Below, piece by piece: positions 1-9,011 of a stretch of 64,000 nucleotides of DNA; the first letter of the stretch is position 1; each line of letters starts with the position of its first letter. The position numbers and the translations under genes are program-made. The stretch is from Salinivibrio sp. ES.052. Lineage in GTDB: Bacteria > Pseudomonadota > Gammaproteobacteria > Enterobacterales > Vibrionaceae. The notes below the pieces were generated by a model. It saw nothing but the letters and a program-made list of their open reading frames with translations. It was not told where the DNA came from and searched no databases. The stretch is from contig NZ_FSRI01000001.1 of NCBI RefSeq assembly GCF_900141775.1, forward strand, positions 1,954,251-2,018,250, read 5' to 3'.

Positions 1-231
1 GTACCAGCCGCTATCGCCAGAATCGCGCACTCTTACCACACTCCCGTCATCGTGCTCGCCGGCAGTGTCGGTGACGATTGCGAATCGCTTTACCAGCAAG
101 GAATTAAAGCGATCTTCCCCATTCAAGCTGGCCCCTGTGCATTAAGCGACGCGCTGATGGACAGCAAGAAAAACCTCATGCGCACCAGTGAAAACATTGC
201 ACGTATGATCCAATTAGCGGGTCACTCATAG
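1..231 (+). CDS. Glycerate kinase, C-terminal fragment
   Basis: Frame 1 is open from the first base and ends at TAG (229-231), giving the last 76 residues of a protein cut by the window edge. The segment, with motifs such as PVIVLAGSVGDD and the ending SENIARMIQLAGHS, matches the end of the GarK/GlxK family of glycerate kinases, which phosphorylate D-glycerate with ATP in glyoxylate and glycerate breakdown. The catalytic N-terminal part is outside the window, so the 2- or 3-phosphoglycerate product specificity cannot be judged. It converges with acnB across a shared hairpin terminator. Confidence 0.75.
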   Translation, partial: VPAAIARIAHSYHTPVIVLAGSVGDDCESLYQQGIKAIFPIQAGPCALSDALMDSKKNLMRTSENIARMIQLAGHS

Positions 232-252
232 CGTGATTACCCAAACGCTGAG

Positions 253-286
253 CAAAAAAAAGCGCCCCTAATATTGGGGCGCTTTC
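253..286 (-). terminator. Bidirectional intrinsic terminator, acnB and glycerate kinase
   Basis: An 8-bp perfect stem, AGCGCCCC (261-268) with GGGGCGCT (276-283), has a 7-nt loop. On the minus strand it is followed by eight T (complement of A 253-260), a good terminator for acnB. On the plus strand only a short TTT follows. Confidence 0.85.
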
Positions 287-310
287 AGTCAATCTACGAG
301 TAAATGGCGG

Positions 311-2908
311 TTATACCGCGGCTTTAATGATCACATCATCTGCTTTTTTGGTGTACTCATCCATCCGATGGAAATTGAGATAGCGGTACGTATCACTGGC
401 GGTGGCATTAATTTGCTCGGCGTACTCCAGGTACTCGGCTCGGGTGGGGATCCGACCTAAGATCCCACCAACCGCAGATAACTCTGCCGACGCCAGATAG
501 ACATTCGCCCCCGTCCCTAGTCGGTTGGGGAAATTCCGCGTCGAGGTAGACAACACGGTGGATTTTTCTGCCACACGCGCTTGGTTACCCATACACAATG
601 AACATCCTGGCGTTTCGATCCGCACACCTGCACGACCATAAATGCCGTAATAACCTTCGGCGGTGAGCTGATCCCGGTCCATTTTAGTCGGTGGTGCCAC
701 CCACATACGGGTAGATAAGCTCCCCCCAAATTTATCCAGCAGTTTACCCGCAGCACGGAAGTGGCCAATATTGGTCATACAGCTGCCAATAAAGACTTCA
801 TCCACACTGTCCCCAGCCACATCTGACAAGGTACGAGCGTCATCCGGATCGTTCGGTGCACACAAAATCGGCTCTTTGATGTCAGCCAGATCGATTTCGA
901 GCACATGTGCGTACTCGGCATCGTTGTCCGCTTCCATCAGGTTTGGACTCTCAAGCCATTGCTGCATCGCTTGAATGCGGCGCTCAATGGTACGGCGGTC
1001 GCCATAGCCTTCCGAGATCATCCATTTAAGCATCACAATATTAGACTCGAGGTATTCAGCCACTGAGTCTTGCGATAACTTAACGGTACAACCGGCAGCA
1101 GAGCGCTCCGCTGACGCATCCGACAGCTCAAAGGCTTGCTCCACGGTGAGGTGCTCAACCCCTTCGATTTCCAAAATACGGCCAGAGAATTCGTTAATCT
1201 TGCCCGATTTCTCTACTGTCAGCAGCCCTTGCTGAATACCAAAGTAAGGGATTGCATGAACCAGATCACGTAAGGTGACCCCAGGTTGCATTTCGCCTTT
1301 AAAGCGCACCAAAACCGACTCAGGCATGTCCAACGGCATGACCCCAGTGGCGGCAGCAAACGCGACCAGGCCAGAGCCGGCTGGGAAAGAGATCCCGAGC
1401 GGGAAGCGGGTGTGCGAGTCTCCCCCCGTCCCCACGGTATCAGGCAATAGCATACGGTTCAGCCACGAGTGGATCACACCGTCACCGGGACGTAGCGCGA
1501 CGCCACCACGATTCATAATAAAATCAGGTAATGTATGGTGGGTTTCGACGTCAACCGGCTTTGGATAAGCCGAAGTATGGCAGAACGACTGCATGGTTAA
1601 ATCAGCGGTAAAGCCAAGGCATGCCAAGTCTTTTAGCTCATCACGCGTCATTGGACCGGTCGTATCTTGCGAACCCACGGTGGTCATTTTCGGCTCACAG
1701 TAAGTGTTAGGACGCACGCCCTTCACCCCACAAGCTTTGCCAACCATTTTTTGTGCCAGCGTGAAGCCTTTGGTGGAATCGGCCACTGGACGAGGGCGAC
1801 GGAAGACCTCAGACGGTTCAAGACCCAGTGTTTCTCGTGCTTTATCGGTTAGGCCACGACCGATGATCAACGGAATACGGCCACCGGCACGCACTTCGTC
1901 ATAAAGGATATCGGTTTTCAGCTGGAACGTAGACAGCACCTCATCAGTGCCGTGCTTGCACACTTTGCCATCGGCAGGGTATAGGTCAATCACATCGCCC
2001 ATGTTGAGCTTGCTTACATCAAGCTCAATCGGCAGTGCCCCCGCATCTTCCATCGTATTAAAGAAGATTGGAGCAATTTTTCCTCCCAAACAAAAACCGC
2101 CGTAACGTTTGTTCGGGACATTCGGAATATCTTTGCCCATAAACCAAAGAACCGAGTTAGTGGCTGATTTCCGTGATGAGCCCGTCCCTACCACGTCGCC
2201 AACATACACCAGCGGATGGCCTTTTTCTTCCAGCGTTTTCATTTGCTCGATAGGACCAATGTCACCAGGTTTATCCGGGTGAATGCCGTCTCGTTCATTT
2301 TTAAGCATGGCTAACGCATGCAAAGGAATATCCGGACGCGACCACGCATCGGGCGCCGGAGAAAGATCATCCGTATTGGTTTCGCCCGAGACTTTGAACA
2401 CCGTCAGGGTCACTTTTTCAGGAATTTGCGGTTTGCCCAAATACCAATCAGCATTCGCCCACGATTCCATCACTTGCTTGGCGTAGGCATTCCCGGCTTT
2501 CATTTTGTCTTCAACGTCATAAAACGCATCAAACATTAATAAGGTATGAGACAACACGTCTGCCGCAATAGGGGCAAGTTTGTCGTCATCGAGCAGGGTG
2601 ATTAACGGCTCGATGTTGTAGCCACCTTGCATAGTACCGAGCAACTTAGTGGCACGCTCGGGGCTAATCAAGGGTGATTGCGCTTCGCCTTTGGCAAGGG
2701 CGGCAAGAAAGCCTGCTTTCACATAAGCGGCTTCATCGACACCTGGCGGGATTCGATTTTCCAGCAAATAAACGAGGGTTTCTTCTTCGCCAGCAGGCGG
2801 GTTTTTCAAGAGTTCTATCAGACTGGCGGTTTGCTCAGCGTTCAGCGGTTTAGGCACAATACCCTGAGCGGCACGTTCTTCGACGTGTTTACGGTAGGCT
2901 TCAAGCAC
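311..2908 (-). CDS. acnB: Aconitate hydratase B (aconitase B)
   Basis: This TCA-cycle enzyme interconverts citrate and isocitrate through a [4Fe-4S] cluster, and can also handle 2-methyl-cis-aconitate. The 865-residue protein is exactly the usual AcnB length and is colinear with it from [16 protein letters not shown] to the end. The cluster cysteines are visible in [10 protein letters not shown] (about residue 710) and PGCSLCMGN (about 769 and 772). The start is GTG at 2906-2908, preceded by an AAGAGG Shine-Dalgarno, and reproduces the family N-terminus. In the family the apo form can bind mRNA and act as an iron and oxidative-stress sensor. The gene has its own upstream region, and a chemoreceptor gene separates it from the pyruvate dehydrogenase operon. 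Confidence 0.98.
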   Translation of the reverse strand: MLEAYRKHVEERAAQGIVPKPLNAEQTASLIELLKNPPAGEEETLVYLLENRIPPGVDEAAYVKAGFLAALAKGEAQSPLISPERATKLLGTMQGGYNIEPLITLLDDDKLAPIAADVLSHTLLMFDAFYDVEDKMKAGNAYAKQVMESWANADWYLGKPQIPEKVTLTVFKVSGETNTDDLSPAPDAWSRPDIPLHALAMLKNERDGIHPDKPGDIGPIEQMKTLEEKGHPLVYVGDVVGTGSSRKSATNSVLWFMGKDIPNVPNKRYGGFCLGGKIAPIFFNTMEDAGALPIELDVSKLNMGDVIDLYPADGKVCKHGTDEVLSTFQLKTDILYDEVRAGGRIPLIIGRGLTDKARETLGLEPSEVFRRPRPVADSTKGFTLAQKMVGKACGVKGVRPNTYCEPKMTTVGSQDTTGPMTRDELKDLACLGFTADLTMQSFCHTSAYPKPVDVETHHTLPDFIMNRGGVALRPGDGVIHSWLNRMLLPDTVGTGGDSHTRFPLGISFPAGSGLVAFAAATGVMPLDMPESVLVRFKGEMQPGVTLRDLVHAIPYFGIQQGLLTVEKSGKINEFSGRILEIEGVEHLTVEQAFELSDASAERSAAGCTVKLSQDSVAEYLESNIVMLKWMISEGYGDRRTIERRIQAMQQWLESPNLMEADNDAEYAHVLEIDLADIKEPILCAPNDPDDARTLSDVAGDSVDEVFIGSCMTNIGHFRAAGKLLDKFGGSLSTRMWVAPPTKMDRDQLTAEGYYGIYGRAGVRIETPGCSLCMGNQARVAEKSTVLSTSTRNFPNRLGTGANVYLASAELSAVGGILGRIPTRAEYLEYAEQINATASDTYRYLNFHRMDEYTKKADDVIIKAAV

Positions 2909-3481
2909 GACTATTTCCTCTTTTCTCGGTCAGACCGTGTGGCCCAACATCCTTGGAAAGTGTTAGTACTCGTATCACGCTTATCCGGCGAAGTTTATTC
3001 AAATTTCCAGCAAGACGAGGGTTCGAGCACGTAACCGCTGCGTGAGGATAGCATTTTTAACCTAAAATTAAAATCTACCCGTTTTATGAAACATACGGCT
3101 TAGGTTTCAGTGACGCAGCACACTATTCCTACCCTTGAATGAAATGATCACAATGGATGTCGCCGTTGTCATTGATTATAAACTTTTTTTATCTTAGCAC
3201 TGTGATCACCGCTGTATGACTGCGGGGGCACATAGCCAACACGCACGCCCTTACTTTTATCGGTTTGTGTTGAAATCGCGAACCCAGTGTCGTTTTCATC
3301 AATAAGTATGGGAAAGGGCTTCAATTTTATCGTCTCATCGCCGATACATTAAAAACGATGAATACAACTCTGCTAACTTAGACGTTAGTGCCATATACAT
3401 CGTCACTTTTTTGTCACGCTAACTTGTCAACTTTTCGATGAATACAAAATAGCGCGTGATAGACCACATAGAGAGAAAGGC
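2909..3481. other. Divergent intergenic region acnB / chemoreceptor gene
   Basis: This 573-bp region without a credible gene separates the two divergent starts. It should hold the acnB promoter, which I could not resolve, and a candidate sigma28 promoter for the chemoreceptor at 3321-3347. A TGTGATCAC half-site near 3201 faintly resembles a CRP site but lacks a good second half. Short reading frames here lack ribosome-binding sites and recognisable proteins. Confidence 0.6.
3321..3347 (+). promoter_or_regulatory. Candidate sigma28 (FliA) promoter of the chemoreceptor gene
   Basis: TCAATTTT (3321-3328), an 11-nt spacer, then GCCGATAC (3340-3347) matches the flagellar consensus TAAAGTTT-N11-GCCGATAA at 6 of 8 and 7 of 8 positions with exact spacing. 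It lies about 135 bp before the methyl-accepting chemotaxis gene, a class of gene commonly read by FliA. Confidence 0.45.
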
Positions 3482-5395
3482 ATGAAGCTAAAGCAACTCA
3501 CGATAAAACAGAAACTCGTGCTGGCGTTTGTCTCAGCGGTGATCGCCTCTACCGCAATCATCAGTTATATGAGCTTAAGCCAAGCACGCGATATCATGGA
3601 AAAACGGCTACTTGAAAACGAACTACCCACTACCCTCACCCAGTTTAGAGACACCATTGATAGTGAGGTGAACCAGCTCCAATCTGCCGCACGCCAACTG
3701 GCCTCAAACCCGGTGATGCTAGATATTATCAGCCAAGATATTACATCGGCCGAAGAAGCGCGTGTTGTGAAGCAACTCAACGTGCTACGTGACCAATACG
3801 ACCTCAATGACGCGTCAATCGCCAACCGTAATACGGGCCAGTACTGGAATCAGAATGGCTTTTTACGCGTATTAACACGAGAAAAGGACGGTTGGTTTTA
3901 CAACTTCCTCGACAGTGGCAATGCCACCATGGCGCAAGTGTTTCAAGAAGATAATGGTGAGCTCAAACTGTTCGTCAACTTTCAACAGCTCAATGGCAAA
4001 GGCTTAGCCGGTTTTTCTCGCTCCTTAGAAGATATGACCCGCTTTTTGAATCAGTTCAAAATCGAACAATCAGGGTTTGTCTTCTTGGTCAATGCTGATG
4101 GTCTGGTACAGCTTCACCGTGATACCAATCTGATGGGCGAACAAACACTGAGTGATGTGTATGGATCGCAAGTCCGCAGCTTGCTGCAAAAAGGGGACTT
4201 TAACCTCCTAGACACCAGTATTAACGGCGAAGACGTGTTACTCGCGTCGAGCTATGTTCCTTCTATGGATTGGTTTGTTATCGCGGATGTTCCCGCAGAA
4301 GAAGTCTACGCCCCCCTCAATGAAACGCGTAACCAGATCCTGATGGTGTCGCTAGTCGTGGGCCTGATTTTCATCGTGGTTGCCGTTTGGCTCGCTGCCA
4401 CCATCACCAAACCCATCCAATATGTCGCCAATGTGTTCCGTGAAATCGGGGAAGGTGAAGGCGATTTACGTCAGCGTGTGGATATTCATAGCCAAGATGA
4501 AATTGGTCAGCTCGCCTCTGGCTTTAATAGCTTTGTGGAAAAAATCCATCGCCTCGTTTCGGATGTCGCTAGCACCGGGGGGGAACTTCGCAATGCGGCT
4601 GAGCAAGTCTCGTCACAAGCCAGCGCCACCCAGTCGCAGAGTGAGTATCAACGTGATCGCACCGTTCAAGTGGTCACCGCGATCAATGAAATGGGGGCCA
4701 CGGTGAATGAGATTGCGGGCAATGCCGCCAATGCGGCCAGTGCGGCCAACCAAGCTTCTGATGATGCGGCAAGTGGCCAAGGCGTGGTCACCCAAGCACG
4801 CGATACCATCGCCAGCCTGGCTGACGACATGGAGAACATGTCGAAAGTGATCAGCGCCCTGGCTGAAAACACCGATTCTATTGGCGGTATTTTGGATGTG
4901 ATCCGCGGCATCTCCGAGCAAACCAACTTACTGGCGCTGAACGCGGCGATTGAAGCGGCACGGGCAGGTGAACAAGGACGCGGCTTTGCGGTTGTCGCCG
5001 ATGAGGTCCGTAACCTTGCTAGCCGCACGTCAGATTCAACCGATGAAATACAAACCATGATCGACCGCCTCCAGACAGAAGCACACAATGCGGTTCAAGC
5101 CATGGAGCAAAGCCGCACTATGACCGCGGAAGGGGTGAATGCATCCGATGAGGCTTCACAATCACTGAATGCGATCAATGAGCAGATTGTGCAAATCTCG
5201 GACATGAACACGCAAGTAGCAACCGCGACAGAAGAGCAATCGACCGTGGTCAACGATATTAACCAAAATATCGAAGAGATTAACCATAGTTCACAGCAAA
5301 CCGCGGATACCGCCAATACCATGGCAGAAGCCAGTGAGTCATTGCGCGATCTTTCCAAACGTCTTGATACCCTGGTAGGCAGCTTCAAACTCTAA
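3482..5395 (+). CDS. Methyl-accepting chemotaxis protein (chemoreceptor)
   Basis: This inner-membrane chemoreceptor should signal to the CheA/CheW array that steers the flagellum. In 637 residues it has a membrane segment at about 8-30, a periplasmic region of some 250 residues resembling a Cache-type sensor (about 35-280), a second membrane segment at about 286-308 and a HAMP linker to about 360. The cytoplasmic methylation and signalling coiled coil includes the highly conserved hairpin tip [20 protein letters not shown] near residue 480. The start follows a GAGAGAAAGG ribosome-binding site. The ligand cannot be told from sequence. It is transcribed alone, ends at an intrinsic terminator, and has a candidate FliA promoter. 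Confidence 0.93.
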   Translation: MKLKQLTIKQKLVLAFVSAVIASTAIISYMSLSQARDIMEKRLLENELPTTLTQFRDTIDSEVNQLQSAARQLASNPVMLDIISQDITSAEEARVVKQLNVLRDQYDLNDASIANRNTGQYWNQNGFLRVLTREKDGWFYNFLDSGNATMAQVFQEDNGELKLFVNFQQLNGKGLAGFSRSLEDMTRFLNQFKIEQSGFVFLVNADGLVQLHRDTNLMGEQTLSDVYGSQVRSLLQKGDFNLLDTSINGEDVLLASSYVPSMDWFVIADVPAEEVYAPLNETRNQILMVSLVVGLIFIVVAVWLAATITKPIQYVANVFREIGEGEGDLRQRVDIHSQDEIGQLASGFNSFVEKIHRLVSDVASTGGELRNAAEQVSSQASATQSQSEYQRDRTVQVVTAINEMGATVNEIAGNAANAASAANQASDDAASGQGVVTQARDTIASLADDMENMSKVISALAENTDSIGGILDVIRGISEQTNLLALNAAIEAARAGEQGRGFAVVADEVRNLASRTSDSTDEIQTMIDRLQTEAHNAVQAMEQSRTMTAEGVNASDEASQSLNAINEQIVQISDMNTQVATATEEQSTVVNDINQNIEEINHSSQQTADTANTMAEASESLRDLSKRLDTLVGSFKL

Positions 5396-5424
5396 ACCAT
5401 TGTAATCCTACCCACTAACGTACG

Positions 5425-5450
5425 AAGCGGGCCTTAGCCCGCTTTTTTTG
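5425..5450 (+). terminator. Intrinsic terminator of the chemoreceptor gene
   Basis: Stem AAGCGGGC (5425-5432), loop CTTA and GCCCGCTT (5437-5444) run into a seven-T tract 30 bp after the stop codon. Confidence 0.9.
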
Positions 5451-5476
5451 TTCACGACCAAGTACATGACAGATAT

Positions 5477-5500
5477 AAAAAAGCCCCGCATGGCGGGGCT
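5477..5500 (-). terminator. Intrinsic terminator of lpdA
   Basis: Stem AGCCCCGC (5482-5489) pairs with GCGGGGCT (5493-5500) around a 3-nt loop. On the minus strand a T run (complement of A 5477-5481) follows, 27 bp beyond the lpdA stop. Confidence 0.88.
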
Positions 5501-5526
5501 GAGTCAGAAAAATATAGACGCGTAGT

Positions 5527-6951
5527 TTATTTCTTTTTCTTCGCTTTCGGGTTAGGCATATCGGTGATTGAGCCTTCAAACACTTCTGCAGCCAAACCAA
5601 CCGATTCGTGCAAGGTTGGGTGGGCATGAACCGTCAGTGCGACATCTTCGGCATCACAGCCCATTTCGATCGCAAGGCCGATTTCACCCAACAGCTCGCC
5701 ACCATTAGTGCCGACAACGGCACCACCGATGACACGGTGCGTATCTTTATCAAAGATAAGCTTGGTCATACCGTCAGCGCAGTCAGATGCAATCGCACGG
5801 CCTGAAGCCGCCCATGGGAAGGTCGAGGCTTCGTAGTTGATCCCCTCTTCCTTACATTCTTTCTCGGTTTTACCCACCCAAGCCACTTCTGGCTCAGTGT
5901 AGGCAATCGATGGGATCACTTTTGGATCGAAGTAATGCTTCTTACCCGAAATGACTTCGGCAGCCACGTGACCTTCATGCACACCTTTGTGTGCCAACAT
6001 AGGTTGACCCACGATGTCACCAATCGCATAAATATGCGGCACGTTAGTGCGCATCTGCTTATCTACATTGATAAAGCCACGATCGTCGACTTCAACACCG
6101 GCTTGACCTGCATCAAGCAGTTTACCGTTCGGGCTACGGCCAATCGCCACCAGCACAGCGTCATAACGCACTGGCTCAGCCGGGGCTTTTTTGCCTTCCA
6201 TCGTTACGTAGATGCCATCTTCTTTGGCCTCTACTGCGGTGACTTTGGTTTCCAGCATCAGGTTCATTTTCTTGCTGATACGCTTGGTAAAGACTTTGAT
6301 CACGTCTTTATCGGCCGCTGGGATCACCTGATCGCACATTTCGACCACATCAACCTGTGAACCCAATGCGTGATAGACTGTGCCCATTTCTAGGCCAATG
6401 ATACCACCACCCATCAGCAACATTTTTTCTGGCACATCTTTAAGCTCTAGCGCGTCGGTTGAGTCCCAGATACGCGGGTCATCATGCGGAATAAATGGTA
6501 GCTCGATAGGACGAGAACCCGCCGCGATGATCGCGTTGTCAAAATTGATAGTGGTGTTTTCTTCACCTTCGACTAACAGGGTGTTCGCGCCGGTGAAACG
6601 GCCTTTGCCATTCACCACGGTCACTTTACGCTGCTTGGCCATACCGCCCAAGCCGCCGGTAAGCTGACCGATGACCTTATCTTTCCAAGAGCGGATTTTA
6701 TCGATATCGGTTTGTGGCTCGCCGAAAACCACGCCGTGATCCGCCATGGCTTTGGCTTCTTCGATCACTTTGGCAACGTGTAGTAGGGCTTTAGAAGGGA
6801 TACAGCCAACGTTTAAACACACACCGCCTAGGGTGTTGTAACGTTCAACCAGCACTGTTTCCAAACCTAGGTCGGCACAGCGGAAAGCGGCGGAGTATCC
6901 AGCAGGACCAGCGCCAAGGACGACGACTTGCGCTTTGATTTCTTTACTCAT
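5527..6951 (-). CDS. lpdA: Dihydrolipoyl dehydrogenase (E3)
   Basis: E3 re-oxidises the dihydrolipoyl arms of pyruvate and 2-oxoglutarate dehydrogenases and of the glycine cleavage system, passing electrons through FAD to NAD+. The 474-residue product is the normal length. The N-terminal FAD Rossmann motif GAGPAGYSA and the redox disulfide in GGVCLNVGCIPSK (Cys45 and Cys50) are present, followed by an NAD-binding GGGIIGLEMG segment and the C-terminal catalytic HAHPTLHES motif. It is the last gene of pdhR-aceE-aceF-lpdA, separated from aceF by 185 bp that hold a hairpin, so it may be read both from pdhR and separately. A Lys-rich tail (PKAKKKK) ends the protein. Confidence 0.98.
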   Translation of the reverse strand: MSKEIKAQVVVLGAGPAGYSAAFRCADLGLETVLVERYNTLGGVCLNVGCIPSKALLHVAKVIEEAKAMADHGVVFGEPQTDIDKIRSWKDKVIGQLTGGLGGMAKQRKVTVVNGKGRFTGANTLLVEGEENTTINFDNAIIAAGSRPIELPFIPHDDPRIWDSTDALELKDVPEKMLLMGGGIIGLEMGTVYHALGSQVDVVEMCDQVIPAADKDVIKVFTKRISKKMNLMLETKVTAVEAKEDGIYVTMEGKKAPAEPVRYDAVLVAIGRSPNGKLLDAGQAGVEVDDRGFINVDKQMRTNVPHIYAIGDIVGQPMLAHKGVHEGHVAAEVISGKKHYFDPKVIPSIAYTEPEVAWVGKTEKECKEEGINYEASTFPWAASGRAIASDCADGMTKLIFDKDTHRVIGGAVVGTNGGELLGEIGLAIEMGCDAEDVALTVHAHPTLHESVGLAAEVFEGSITDMPNPKAKKKK

Positions 6952-7093
6952 TCTGACCTCGTTGTAGTCTTATTCCCTGACAGGCTAAGAGCGGTAATTT
7001 ATTATTGTTGTGGGTATTTGAGAGCCACAGTTTACAGCCATGTTAATGGGCTGAAAAATAAAAACCCATAGCCTGTGAGCTGCACAACAATTC

Positions 7094-7119
7094 CCAACCG
7101 ACCCATCACGGGCCGGTGG
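7094..7119 (-). other. Stable hairpin between aceF and lpdA
   Basis: An imperfect 10-bp GC-rich stem (arms 7094-7104 and 7110-7119, one bulged base, one G.U pair in the minus-strand transcript) lies about 18 bp after the aceF stop. No T tract follows it, so it is not a classical terminator. It could protect the 3' end of aceEF mRNA or cause partial termination before lpdA. Confidence 0.45.
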
Positions 7120-7136
7120 GGTTGTCGGTGTTGCGA

Positions 7137-8999
7137 TTACAGTACCAAACGGCGGATATCAGACATTAGACCGTTAAGGTAGCTAATAAAGCGCGCACCT
7201 TCGGCACCGTCGATCACACGGTGGTCGTAAGACAGTGACAGCGGCAGCATCAGGCGAGGTTCGAAGTCCTTACCATTCCATACTGGCTTCATTTCTGACT
7301 TAGACACGCCCAAGATAGAGACTTCTGGCGCGTTGACGATAGGGGTAAATGCGGTTCCACCCAGGCCACCTAGGCTTGAGATAGTAAAGCAACCACCCTG
7401 CATGTCTGACGCGGTCAGTTTACCCGAACGGGCTTTCTTCGAGACCACCATCAGCTCTTCAGACAGCTCATGAATGCCTTTCTTGTTCACGTCTTTAAAG
7501 ACTGGAACAACCAGACCATTTGGTGTGTCAACCGCGATACCGATGTTGACATACTTCTTCATGATCAGGCTCTCACCGTCTTCAGACAGTGACGCATTGA
7601 ATGAAGGGAAAGCTTCCAGCGCTTTAGCTGCCGCTTTCATGATGAACACCAGTGGGGTGATCTTCATGCCAGAGTCTTTCTTCTTCTCGATCGCGTTTTG
7701 TTCTTTACGGAACGCTTCAACTTCAGTGATATCCGCGTTGTCCCACTGGGTTACGTGCGGGATCATCACCCAGTTACGTGCCAGGTTCGCACCTGAGATC
7801 TTCTTAATGCGTGACAATGGCTTCACTTCGGTTTCACCGAATTTGCTGAAGTCCACTTTTGGCCAAGGTAGCAGACCCAGTGCGCTACCGTCGCCTGAGC
7901 CAGACGCTGCACCCGATTCAAGGCGTTTCAGGGCGTCTTTTACAAAGCTCTGAACGTCTTCTTTCAATACGCGCCCTTTACGACCCGTCCCTTTAACCTT
8001 GGCAAGGTTAACACCGAATTCACGGGCAAGACGACGAACAACAGGAGATGCATGCGCGTACTCTTTGTTTTCTACAAATTCGTCTTTACCGGCGTCAGCT
8101 TTGGCAGCAGGTGCTTCAGCTTTAGGGGCTGGCGCAGGGGCTGCTTTCTCTGCAGGTGCAGATGCCGCAGGCGCTGCTGGGGCGCTACCAGCCACCTCGA
8201 ACACCATGATGTGCGAGCCGGTGGACACTTTATCGCCCGCCGCAATTTTGATCTCTTTGACCGTACCCGCAAACGGTGCAGGGACTTCCATTGACGCTTT
8301 GTCGCCTTCAACGGTGATCAGTGACTGCTCTTCTTCAATGGTATCGCCAACGGCAACCATGATGTCAGTCACTTCAACTTCATCACCACCAATGTCTGGC
8401 ACGTGAACGTCTTTGGATTGTGCTGCTGCAGGCGCTGCTGGCGCGTCTACGGCTGGAGCACCGCCACCGACTTCAAACATCATGATCAGTGAGCCGGTTG
8501 ACACTTTGTCGCCCGCGGTGATCTTGATCTCTTTGACGGTACCCGCGAACGGTGCAGGCACTTCCATTGAGGCTTTGTCGCCTTCAACGGTGATCAGTGA
8601 CTGCTCTTCTTCAATGGTGTCGCCGACCGCGACCATGATCTCGGTGACTTCAACTTCATCGCCACCGATATCAGGCACGTGCACTTCTTTGATTTCTGAT
8701 GCGGCCGCTGGTGCAGCAGCAGGGGCGGCGGGTGCCGCCTCTTGCGCCGGAGCGCTTTGTGCTGATGCTTCCGCTTCAAAGATCATAATCAAAGAACCAG
8801 TGGTGACTTTGTCACCCTCGGCAATTTTGATTTCCTTGACCACACCCGCTTGTGACGCAGGGACTTCCATGGATGCTTTATCACCTTCAACGGTGATTAA
8901 CGACTGCTCTTCTTCTACCTTGTCACCGACGCTGACAAGGATCTCAGTAACTTCTACTTCATCCGCACCGATGTCAGGTACATTAATCTCGATTGACAT
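7137..8999 (-). CDS. aceF: Pyruvate dehydrogenase E2, dihydrolipoyl acetyltransferase, three lipoyl domains
   Basis: E2 is the core of the pyruvate dehydrogenase complex and moves the acetyl group to CoA. In 620 residues there are three lipoyl domains, each with the lipoylation motif EGDKASMEV (Lys41, Lys142, Lys234). They are joined by Ala/Pro-rich flexible linkers, then comes a peripheral subunit-binding domain (about 315-352, [15 protein letters not shown]) and a C-terminal acyltransferase domain with the catalytic motif [15 protein letters not shown]. Lipoyl domains 2 and 3 differ at only four of about 72 residues. The gene starts 12 bp after aceE ends, in one operon with pdhR, aceE and lpdA. 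Confidence 0.98.
   Translation of the reverse strand: MSIEINVPDIGADEVEVTEILVSVGDKVEEEQSLITVEGDKASMEVPASQAGVVKEIKIAEGDKVTTGSLIMIFEAEASAQSAPAQEAAPAAPAAAPAAASEIKEVHVPDIGGDEVEVTEIMVAVGDTIEEEQSLITVEGDKASMEVPAPFAGTVKEIKITAGDKVSTGSLIMMFEVGGGAPAVDAPAAPAAAQSKDVHVPDIGGDEVEVTDIMVAVGDTIEEEQSLITVEGDKASMEVPAPFAGTVKEIKIAAGDKVSTGSHIMVFEVAGSAPAAPAASAPAEKAAPAPAPKAEAPAAKADAGKDEFVENKEYAHASPVVRRLAREFGVNLAKVKGTGRKGRVLKEDVQSFVKDALKRLESGAASGSGDGSALGLLPWPKVDFSKFGETEVKPLSRIKKISGANLARNWVMIPHVTQWDNADITEVEAFRKEQNAIEKKKDSGMKITPLVFIMKAAAKALEAFPSFNASLSEDGESLIMKKYVNIGIAVDTPNGLVVPVFKDVNKKGIHELSEELMVVSKKARSGKLTASDMQGGCFTISSLGGLGGTAFTPIVNAPEVSILGVSKSEMKPVWNGKDFEPRLMLPLSLSYDHRVIDGAEGARFISYLNGLMSDIRRLVL
8193..8687 (-). repeat. 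Nearly identical tandem lipoyl-domain repeats inside aceF
   Basis: The DNA for lipoyl domain 2 (about 8472-8687) and domain 3 (about 8193-8408) is closely matched, and the proteins differ at four positions (E/D, T/A, L/H, M/V). The first lipoyl domain (about 8775-8987) is more diverged. This points to recent duplication or gene conversion. Confidence 0.8.
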
Positions 9000-9011
9000 T
9001 GTTTCAGCCTC

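Noticed and set aside
3190-3210. Possible CRP site near TGTGATCAC before acnB
   Set aside because: Only one half-site is good; the spacing and second half do not match TGTGA-N6-TCACA.
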